5,488 bases of DNA from positions 1-5,488 of the forward strand of contig MVCQ01000125.1 in NCBI GenBank assembly GCA_002059205.1, in the 5' to 3' direction. The position numbers and the translations under genes were made by a program. The notes beneath the pieces are model-generated. The model made no database searches, was not told the origin of the DNA, and saw only the letters and a program-made list of their open reading frames with translations. Source of the DNA: Candidatus Latescibacteria bacterium 4484_107 (lineage in GTDB: Bacteria; Latescibacterota; 4484-107). Below, one piece after another: positions 1-5,389 of the stretch. How positions within the stretch are numbered: position 1 is the stretch's first letter; every line of letters begins with the position of its first letter.

Positions 1-1957
1 GTTCGAACCGGGCTTGATAGGTGATCAGGGGCGTATTGTAGTGCACGTCGCCGGGGAGGTGATACACGTCGAAGCCTTCGGGGAGTGCGAGGGTGTATTG
101 GTTGGTCTCCAATGTGCGATGGGACCAATCCAAGGGATGGATGCGGGTGGCTTTCCCCACCTCGTACGCGCTGTATTCCAGGTCCGGGAGTTGGAAGACC
201 ATCAGGGATTTGCCCGCCTGGAGGGCGTAGTCCCTGATCCGGTATTCTGTGGTGATCTCCACGGGCGCGCTCAGATCGTCCAGGTCGGAGACCTGGTAGG
301 AGAGAAGCTCGGCGTTGGGATGGATGCGTCCGACGGCCTCCTGGAATATTTTTTTGAGTTCGTCCGCTCGCATCACTTTCAGGGTGCGGACTTGCGCGGC
401 GGACTGGCCCGTGTAGCGCGTGTGATCTCGCACGATAAATGTGCCGTCGGCGGAGATGACGACCTCCACGCTTCGGCGCTTCGCCTCCCCTTCCGCGTCG
501 AGGAGCGGCGTGGTCACGAGTTCGGGATGCGCCTGGTCTATGATCAATCCCCGCACGTTCTGATAGTCCGCGTCCAATGCGCCAAAGGCGATGGTCTCGT
601 CGAGGACACCGGCATAGAGGAGCGTATCCTCCGCCGCGATCCGAACGAGGCAATCGGAAAAATGTCCAAGAGACGGTACTTCCTCCATCAACGCGCCTTC
701 GCTCTGGGGAACGATTAGACACAGATTGGCGGTGATTCCGGCCTCCCGGAGCAGCCCTAAGAAAAGCAGGGATTTGTCCAGATTGTTCCCGTATTTTTTC
801 TGATAGGTTTGCACGATGTCTTTGGGAATCAAGCTATACAGATTATAGGGCACGGGGATGGTTCGGATTTGTTTGACCATGTAAGTGTAGAGCGCGCGGG
901 CCGCCTCCGTCTTGTTTTTCACCCCTTTGACTATCTCAGCGGCTTTTTCCTTCAGCGACGGACTACCCTTTAGATGTTCCTCCAAAATACCTGCATATTT
1001 TCGGCTCAGATCGGCCCACTGGGCCTTCGGAGCAAACGCCACGCGCGGCCATAAATCCTCCGTCTCCGGCATGAAGTTTTCGGCGATCATTTCCGGCGTG
1101 TGTTCCAACGTCCAGGTATATTGGAGGGATCCGTCGCCGGTCTCCTCCACCGAAGAGGGCTCGTCCGTCCCGAAGCGGCGCATCTGGTACGCGCATTCGA
1201 CTCCTTTGGGAACGATCACCTTCAGCGTTTTGCGGAGGATCGGTTCCCGGTCGCTGAAAGAGACGTCCACCAAAAAAGGATGGAGGAAGTCCGTCCGTTC
1301 AACGACCATCGTGGTCTGGTAATCTATGACGGAGCCCTCCTTGACTTTTTTGAGCGCGGAGTGCTTTTTGTTAAGATTCTGATAGTCGGGATATTGAGAG
1401 AACACGCTGCCGTCCTGAATGGCCGCGTCGGAGATGGGGATGACGTCCCCTTCCGCCGTGACCGTGCGTCCGAAGTCAATTTGAGCGTTGCTGTTATCGG
1501 ACATGTAGTACAGCGCATTGTTGGCGACCCGTTTTCCGCGCTCCTTGAAAACCTTCTGAATTTTGCGTTTGGTGATCCGGACGGAGCCGTCCTCATGGAG
1601 CCTGTACGTGGCCTCCTGGTAGAGCGTCAGATAGCCCGAATGGGGATATGCAGAGTCGGGCGGCGCGATAGCGAGGGCGTTCAGCAGCGTCTCATCTTTG
1701 ATGTCCCCGACGGTGCGCCACGCATCTCCGGTACGGGATTTGCCCAATTCTACCCGCTGGACGTCGGACAAGTCGAATTCCATCCGGCCCTCGATCCCAT
1801 GCTGGAACACGACCCGGTTTTCCGAGATTTCGATGAGTCGGCCCACGTATTCCTCGCCCTTCTTCGTGTAGAGAACGTCGGTCTCCTGCGCGTACAGGAT
1901 GGAACCGAACAGGCATAAAAAGGCGAACAGAATGATTCGGATGCTACGTGGTTTCAT
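1..1957 (-). CDS. Exported DUF3857/transglutaminase-like protein, probable catalytically dead paralogue (3' end beyond window)
   Basis: The frame stays open from ATG 1957 to the window edge (652 codons visible, no stop), so the gene is partial. AAGGAG lies six bases before the ATG and fixes the start. Residues 1-23 form a Sec signal peptide (MKPR, then a hydrophobic stretch, likely cut after LYA), predicting a periplasmic or surface location. Residues 26-72 look like a small beta-rich module (KKGEEYVGRL, then FDLSDVQRVEL). About 103-290 resembles DUF3857 and 335-455 a transglutaminase-like core, followed by a C-terminal beta domain. By comparison with its neighbour at 2836-4932, about 45-50 residues are missing off the left edge. 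The core motif reads KYGNNLDKS (residues 388-396) where the neighbour has KYGDCIDKS, so Asn392 replaces the nucleophilic Cys; the His and Asp are also not conserved in place. I infer a non-catalytic binding or structural role. No frameshift is seen, so it is not an ordinary pseudogene. The family's function is not established. Confidence 0.9.
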   Translation of the reverse strand, partial: MKPRSIRIILFAFLCLFGSILYAQETDVLYTKKGEEYVGRLIEISENRVVFQHGIEGRMEFDLSDVQRVELGKSRTGDAWRTVGDIKDETLLNALAIAPPDSAYPHSGYLTLYQEATYRLHEDGSVRITKRKIQKVFKERGKRVANNALYYMSDNSNAQIDFGRTVTAEGDVIPISDAAIQDGSVFSQYPDYQNLNKKHSALKKVKEGSVIDYQTTMVVERTDFLHPFLVDVSFSDREPILRKTLKVIVPKGVECAYQMRRFGTDEPSSVEETGDGSLQYTWTLEHTPEMIAENFMPETEDLWPRVAFAPKAQWADLSRKYAGILEEHLKGSPSLKEKAAEIVKGVKNKTEAARALYTYMVKQIRTIPVPYNLYSLIPKDIVQTYQKKYGNNLDKSLLFLGLLREAGITANLCLIVPQSEGALMEEVPSLGHFSDCLVRIAAEDTLLYAGVLDETIAFGALDADYQNVRGLIIDQAHPELVTTPLLDAEGEAKRRSVEVVISADGTFIVRDHTRYTGQSAAQVRTLKVMRADELKKIFQEAVGRIHPNAELLSYQVSDLDDLSAPVEITTEYRIRDYALQAGKSLMVFQLPDLEYSAYEVGKATRIHPLDWSHRTLETNQYTLALPEGFDVYHLPGDVHYNTPLITYQARFE

Positions 1958-1983
1958 GACGTGCTCCTTTCTGTTACAGTCCA

Positions 1984-2013
1984 ATTTTACCACAGATACC
2001 ACAGCGCGGCAAA
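1984..2013 (-). promoter_or_regulatory. Possible sigma70-like promoter for the left DUF3857 gene
   Basis: On the minus strand TTTGCC (2013-2008) is followed after 18 bases by TAAAAT (1989-1984), which ends 26 bases before the ATG at 1957. The -10 box matches TATAAT at five of six positions; the -35 is poor and lies inside the small hairpin at 2006-2018. The 214-base gap to the upstream NUDIX gene makes a separate promoter plausible, but the match is weak and sits in a repeat array, so this may be chance. Confidence 0.2.
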
Positions 2014-2067
2014 GCCGCAACCAAAACCCAAAGCAATGGGACACGGATGACACGGATTTACACGGAT
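1988..2067. repeat. Short-period intergenic repeat array (TACCACAG and ACACGGAT units)
   Basis: Two copies of TACCACAG start at 1988 and 1997 (9-base period). Three exact copies of ACACGGAT start at 2041, 2050 and 2060 (9- and 10-base periods). Between them is a perfect small palindrome, GCGGC-AAA-GCCGC, at 2006-2018. Read on the minus strand this is the ATCCGTGT/CTGTGG type of intergenic repeat that I recall as common in several environmental bacterial lineages; its origin and function are unknown to me. It occupies most of the non-coding gap between the NUDIX gene and the left DUF3857 gene. Confidence 0.75.
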
Positions 2068-2074
2068 CAAATAC

Positions 2075-2101
2075 AAAATCTTGTCAGAAAAACGAGATTT
2101 T
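2075..2101 (-). terminator. AT-rich hairpin, possible terminator of the NUDIX gene
   Basis: The arms AAAATCTTG (2075-2083) and CGAGATTTT (2093-2101) pair over nine positions with one G-U wobble around a nine-base loop. The hairpin begins about 70 bases past the NUDIX stop. On the minus strand the 3' arm ends in TTTT, so part of the U-tract is inside the stem and the structure could act in either direction. The stem is weak (AT-rich) and no long U-run follows, so termination is plausible but unproven. Confidence 0.35.
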
Positions 2102-2171
2102 ACAGGCTCGTAGAACAGCTTGGCGGATCACAAAAAAGAAGTCGTGTGATTCGTCCCACCCCGGAACAAGG

Positions 2172-2732
2172 TCACGGAGTGCCTGCGGCCCGCTCTCTCA
2201 TAAAATGCAAAGCCAATGCCACGACCGTTACCCATGGTAACGCCTTGAACTCGGCCGCTTCAAGCGCAGCCTCCACCTCCGACCGGCTGAGGCGGAGCAA
2301 CTTCTGTTCCTCCAGATCATCGGCGTCGGGTTCGGTCACATAGCGGGCCTCGCGCGCCAGATATAGATAGGCCATCGCGAATCCGCGATTTCCGCACACT
2401 CTGTAGCTTCCCAGATCGATCCAATCCGACGCCTCGTACCCGGTCTCTTCCATGAGTTCCCGTTTGGCCGCATCCAATGGATCTTCATCAGGCTCGATGT
2501 ATCCGCCCACAGGCGCAAGCGAGGCGCCCTCCACGCCATATTTCACCTGGCGAAAACAAAGAAATTCGTCCCGTTCAGTCACAGCGAGGACATTGACGTA
2601 GTCCGGCGTAATCACCCAGGGCCATTCCGAAATAATCCGCCCGTCGGGCAGTTCCACCGTATGGTTTTCGACGGTCAGGTAGGGACCGTGATTCAGGATT
2701 CTGGTTCGAGAGCGGGTTTTCCAGGGTTGCAT
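2172..2732 (-). CDS. NUDIX hydrolase (186 aa), substrate unknown
   Basis: A cytoplasmic NUDIX pyrophosphohydrolase, expected to cleave a nucleoside diphosphate linked to another group with Mg2+ or Mn2+. The Nudix box is complete at residues 77-99: G77-x5-E83-x7-R91-E92-L-M-E95-E96-T-G98-Y99, with Glu92, Glu95 and Glu96 as the expected metal ligands. Upstream lies the usual N-terminal beta region (GPYLTVENHTVELPDGRI, then VITPDYVNVLAV). After the box comes CGNRGFAMAYLYLA, resembling a Nudix subfamily with an NRG motif and lacking an obvious ADP-ribose pyrophosphatase proline signature, so I do not assign ADP-ribose as substrate. Start choice: ATG 2732 follows AAAGGA about ten bases upstream; an in-frame ATG at 2777 would add 15 residues but has its only GGAG 14 bases away and begins with non-family-like sequence. 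It starts 103 bases after the upstream DUF3857 gene ends and may be co-transcribed with it. No functional link to its neighbours is evident. Confidence 0.92.
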   Translation of the reverse strand: MQPWKTRSRTRILNHGPYLTVENHTVELPDGRIISEWPWVITPDYVNVLAVTERDEFLCFRQVKYGVEGASLAPVGGYIEPDEDPLDAAKRELMEETGYEASDWIDLGSYRVCGNRGFAMAYLYLAREARYVTEPDADDLEEQKLLRLSRSEVEAALEAAEFKALPWVTVVALALHFMRERAAGTP

Positions 2733-2803
2733 AGTTACCGGTTCCTTTGTTTGAATGCATCGCATATCGGACCACATCGCGGCTATTTTTGCTCCAAATG
2801 GGC

Positions 2804-2831
2804 GACGCGGTTAAAGTCTGCGCGTCTTTTT
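2804..2831 (+). terminator. GC hairpin with T-tract in plus orientation (possible terminator, or 3'-end structure of the upstream minus gene)
   Basis: GACGCG (2804-2809) pairs perfectly with CGCGTC (2821-2826) around an 11-base loop and is followed on the plus strand by TTTTT (2827-2831). It has the form of a short intrinsic terminator, but no plus-strand gene leads into it. On the minus strand it begins ten bases after the stop codon of the 698-aa gene with the A-run before the stem, so it is not a classical terminator for that gene. It could cap the 3' end of that mRNA or block antisense transcription into it. Confidence 0.35.
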
Positions 2832-2835
2832 CCCG

Positions 2836-4932
2836 TTACTCCACGCTAAAGAACAACTGCTCCTTGGAATACTTGCTCACCTTTTGGAGAAAGGTTTTAT
2901 ATTCCACATAATCGCGCACCGGCACGACGCGCTTTGTCCGGCGGAAGTCATCGTGGAAGACGAGAGTCGTGTCGTTTTTGGCGGTGTAGCTTGCGCTATA
3001 AGTGGCGTAGGAAGTTTTCAAACTGATCTCCGGAGGGAGATATTTGACGCGGTAGGTCTCCGGCACGGTGATGGTGACGTCGTGGATCATCTCGAATCCG
3101 GTGTCGTACGCGATGTCGTATTTCCGCTCCGGAAGCGTGACTTCGGGGAAATCCATTTCCGCGCCGGGGATGGCGAAGATGCGCAAGTCGCCGGCCTCGA
3201 CCACGTAGTTCCTGAGCGTGTAGGAAAGGTGCATGGAGAAGGGTTTTGAGATGTCGTAGACGTTGTCGAGGTGATAGTGCTTCAGCGTGGCATCGGGGCT
3301 ATAAGAGCTGACCATGTTGGCCAGCATGCGTTCGTGGTCGCTCTCCTTGCGAACCATGTAGAACCCACGTACCCGGGCTTCATAGTCTCCGACGTAAGCG
3401 CTGGCATACTCGGTTTCCGCGTCTCCGTTGGGGAGGATGCGCACGCTCAGGGTATAGGTTCTCCGGTTCTGTTCGGGCTTTGGCAGATCAATAAAGCCGA
3501 TCTCCCTTCTTAGCGCGTTGATCGTGGTGACGCCGTGGTCGTCCGCCCGGAACGCGGGATAGCGGTGGCTGGTGGACGTGGCGTCGAGGTAGAAATCGCG
3601 CCCGTTCAGATGAACCAGCGTGATGGCGTGATTGCCGCGCATGGAGGGAATGCTTCGGTCCGCCACGCCCGCGCGGTTGGTCAAAATGATGATGGGTTCG
3701 GATTTCACGCCGATGACGTTGAGCATCGTGGTGAAGAGGATGGACTTGTCTATGCAGTCGCCGTATTTGTTCTGAAGCGTGTAGAACGCCTCGTGGCCCG
3801 ACCAGCCGGATCCGATGCTCCCTTTGATGGAGATGTAACGGATGTATTGCTGGATGAAGTGGTAGATCCGAGCGACTTTTTCCTCCTGATCCGCGGCGTC
3901 GGCCGTGATCTCCCGGACCGCCTGCTCAATTTCAGGAGTGACCTGGATGCGGCGCTCCTGCAACCGGGTGAGCCAGTCGAATATGTAATCCCAACTCTTG
4001 AAGAGAGAGGCCTCGACGCTGGGAACGACCGCCGAATAGGGCGGCATGGAAGGCTCCGGGATCAGCGGCTCCACATCGGTCAGTTCCCAGACGTACGTGA
4101 TGGCGCTTTCGCCTGAGATGATCCGGGGAGTTCCCTTTCCTTCTGGCATCCGATAGGCCTTATAGTTCAGCGTCTTTGTCTTGGGAATGGTGACGGTCAT
4201 ACGGGAGCGGCGCACCGGTTCGTACGCCTGAAAATAGAAGCGAGGGAAGAACATTTCTTTGTCGAAGGGATCGAACTCCTCGCGCTCGTACAGATATTCC
4301 ACGATGCAGCCTACATCGGTCTCCGGAAGGGTGTAGGAGAAGATTTTGCCCTTGCCAAAGGAGACGCCGCCGCCGGCGGGATCGGTGATCGTGACCGTGG
4401 CCGGATCGAGCGGGACGACCTCGCCGGTAGGCCGGATGGTGCGCGCCCAGACCAGTTTCATCCGTTCGCGTTTCTCGTCGAAATGAACCGACTGATCGCT
4501 CCATTCCTTCTTCTTTTCTTCCTTGAGGATGAGGCCCCGGAAGTGGTAGCGGTACACGTTCGTTCCATCCTCGTTGAGCACGTATTCCCCGTCGTCCAAA
4601 AGAACGATGCCGTCGGCGTCGGGATATTTTCGGGCTTGCTCCTGCGCCTGCTTGAGAATCTCCTGAATGTCCTGGGGAATCTCTTTTGTTTGCTCCGAAA
4701 CCGCAGGAGCGATCTTTGGCATCTCGAAGAAGATCTCTTTAACGCGCTCGCGGGGAATCGCGGTGTTGCCGTCGAGGAGCAATTCGTCGTGTCCGTACGT
4801 TGCGGTTTCGCATCGGACTTCCTCCCCATCGTAGGTTTTGACCACGTGGGCATGGGCGATGGGAGGGGTCAGCAGGAGCAGAAGCAGAACGGAGCATGGC
4901 ATCCTGAAAGGACAGGTTATTTTTCTCAGCAT
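2836..4932 (-). CDS. Exported DUF3857 + transglutaminase-core protein, intact catalytic triad (698 aa)
   Basis: A complete gene starting at ATG 4932, with AAGGAG six bases upstream, and ending in TAA. A second ATG at residue 11 would lose the basic n-region of the signal peptide, so the first is preferred. Residues 1-28 are a Sec signal peptide (MLRKITCPFR, a run of leucines, likely cut after AHA28). No lipobox is seen. Residues 29-70 form a short beta-rich module (DGEEV, then IPRERVKEIFFE). About 105-290 is the DUF3857 region and 335-455 the transglutaminase/cysteine-protease-like core: Cys393 in KYGDCIDKS, His435 in GNHAITLV and Asp450 in FYLDATS, with canonical order and spacing. Residues 490-698 are a beta-rich C-terminal domain as in other DUF3857 proteins. 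It is predicted to act outside the cytoplasm, cleaving or cross-linking peptide bonds, but substrates of this family are not established. The start lies 57 bases after the MNT gene ends, so read-through is possible. It is a diverged paralogue of the gene at 1-1957. Confidence 0.95.
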   Translation of the reverse strand: MLRKITCPFRMPCSVLLLLLLTPPIAHAHVVKTYDGEEVRCETATYGHDELLLDGNTAIPRERVKEIFFEMPKIAPAVSEQTKEIPQDIQEILKQAQEQARKYPDADGIVLLDDGEYVLNEDGTNVYRYHFRGLILKEEKKKEWSDQSVHFDEKRERMKLVWARTIRPTGEVVPLDPATVTITDPAGGGVSFGKGKIFSYTLPETDVGCIVEYLYEREEFDPFDKEMFFPRFYFQAYEPVRRSRMTVTIPKTKTLNYKAYRMPEGKGTPRIISGESAITYVWELTDVEPLIPEPSMPPYSAVVPSVEASLFKSWDYIFDWLTRLQERRIQVTPEIEQAVREITADAADQEEKVARIYHFIQQYIRYISIKGSIGSGWSGHEAFYTLQNKYGDCIDKSILFTTMLNVIGVKSEPIIILTNRAGVADRSIPSMRGNHAITLVHLNGRDFYLDATSTSHRYPAFRADDHGVTTINALRREIGFIDLPKPEQNRRTYTLSVRILPNGDAETEYASAYVGDYEARVRGFYMVRKESDHERMLANMVSSYSPDATLKHYHLDNVYDISKPFSMHLSYTLRNYVVEAGDLRIFAIPGAEMDFPEVTLPERKYDIAYDTGFEMIHDVTITVPETYRVKYLPPEISLKTSYATYSASYTAKNDTTLVFHDDFRRTKRVVPVRDYVEYKTFLQKVSKYSKEQLFFSVE

Positions 4933-4951
4933 GGGAGTCTCCTTTTCCTTG

Positions 4952-4991
4952 GGGCGTTGGTCATTGGGTATTGCATTTTACATTCAGTATT
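4952..4991. repeat. Degenerate seven-base tandem array ending in ATT/GTT
   Basis: On the plus strand the gap reads as consecutive heptamers GGGCGTT, GGTCATT, GGGTATT, then a five-base unit GCATT, then TTACATT and CAGTATT. Each unit ends in TT, five of six in ATT. It fills most of the 57-base gap between the MNT gene and the 698-aa gene, and its right end provides the first two bases of the MNT stop codon (TAA, read at 4992-4990). It resembles GGTCATT-type intergenic repeats that I recall from several bacterial phyla; copy number elsewhere cannot be judged here. Confidence 0.6.
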
Positions 4992-5002
4992 ATGTGGAAC
5001 AA
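4975..5002 (-). promoter_or_regulatory. Possible sigma70-like promoter for the 698-aa transglutaminase gene
   Basis: On the minus strand TTGTTC (5002-4997) is followed after 16 bases by TAAAAT (4980-4975), giving a leader of roughly 35 bases before ATG 4932. The -35 overlaps the last codons of the MNT gene and the -10 lies in the heptamer array. The -10 matches at five of six positions and the -35 at four of six. This is suggestive only; co-transcription from the MNT promoter is an alternative. Confidence 0.25.
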
Positions 5003-5280
5003 ACGGCCTCCTTCAGGACTTCATCGCGCATTTCGTCGCGCAGAGCGGCTCGTGTGACCAGATCCACCGGGCAACTGAGCAGTTCCGACAAAGTTCGCCT
5101 GATGCGCGCAAAGTGAAAAAGTCCGACGGGGCGATTGAATGCTATCAACAGATCTACGTCGTTTGTGTCAACCGCTTCGCCGCGGGCCACCGAGCCGAAT
5201 AGCGACAAGGATCCGATCACCATCTCCTGCAGTTTCACGCGATGTGCCGCCAACGTGTTCAAGACCTCTTGGCGTCTCAC
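4990..5280 (-). CDS. MNT-type minimal nucleotidyltransferase (MntA-like, 96 aa)
   Basis: A small DNA polymerase beta-like nucleotidyltransferase. The signature GSx10DxD is exact: Gly29-Ser30, ten residues, then Asp41-Val-Asp43, with a third carboxylate at Asp73 in CPVDLVT. Members such as MntA transfer AMP from ATP to a HEPN-domain RNase (HepT) and so neutralise it; that is family knowledge, not shown here. The length is normal for the family (about 95-100 aa). The start is GTG at 5280, with AAGGAG eight bases upstream and no better ATG. No HEPN gene is found: downstream comes a DUF3857 gene after 57 bases, and the 208 bases upstream are repeats. It may therefore be an orphan, a remnant of a HepT/MntA pair, or have its partner beyond 5488. 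The final residues and stop abut the heptamer repeat array. Confidence 0.88.
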   Translation of the reverse strand: MRRQEVLNTLAAHRVKLQEMVIGSLSLFGSVARGEAVDTNDVDLLIAFNRPVGLFHFARIRRTLSELLSCPVDLVTRAALRDEMRDEVLKEAVCST

Positions 5281-5335
5281 GAGTTATGCTCCTTGTCTTG
5301 TTGAATCGGTATCGGCGAGGCGGCGTTCGGTTTGG

Positions 5336-5348
5336 GACGCGAAGCGTC
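5336..5348. other. Small perfect hairpin upstream of the MNT gene
   Basis: GACGC (5336-5340) and GCGTC (5344-5348) form a five-pair stem with a GAA loop, 56 bases upstream of the MNT GTG start. A second one, TCACG-TAGAG-CGTGA, lies at 5361-5375. Neither is followed by a T-run, so they are not terminators. They could be operator-like sites for autoregulation of the MNT gene or part of the repeat-rich spacer. Function unknown. Confidence 0.3.
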
Positions 5349-5389
5349 GGGCCTGCGTTTTCACGTAGAGCGTGAGAACGAGATTGAAC

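Noticed and set aside
14..718. Long plus-strand open frame of 234 codons
   Set aside because: It is exactly codon-in-register antisense to the left DUF3857 gene. Such frames stay open wherever the sense gene avoids TTA, CTA and TCA codons. The product has no recognisable domain, and the minus strand has a signal peptide, a ribosome binding site and family motifs.
1100..1918. Plus-strand open frame of 272 codons, the longest antisense frame
   Set aside because: Also in register with the minus-strand codons of the left DUF3857 gene; its composition (rich in Asp, Val, Arg and His) is typical of reverse-complement translation and it matches no family I know.
1..1957. Left DUF3857 gene as a pseudogene
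   Set aside because: The frame is uninterrupted for 652 codons with a signal peptide and a good ribosome binding site. Loss of the catalytic residues is substitution within a kept fold, not decay.
1899..2343. Two plus-strand frames (113 and 98 codons) across the 1958-2171 spacer
   Set aside because: Their translations come from the ACACGGAT repeat array and from the reverse of the NUDIX 3' end; no ribosome binding site or family resemblance.
2884..4116. Series of plus-strand frames at 2884-3249, 3271-3513 and 3535-4116
   Set aside because: All lie antisense inside the 698-aa gene, whose triad and signal peptide identify the real strand; none has domain-like sequence.
4483..5202. Plus-strand frame of 239 codons running across two minus-strand genes
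   Set aside because: It crosses the 5' end of the 698-aa gene, the repeat gap and most of the MNT gene, both well supported on the minus strand in the same register. It is a composite shadow.
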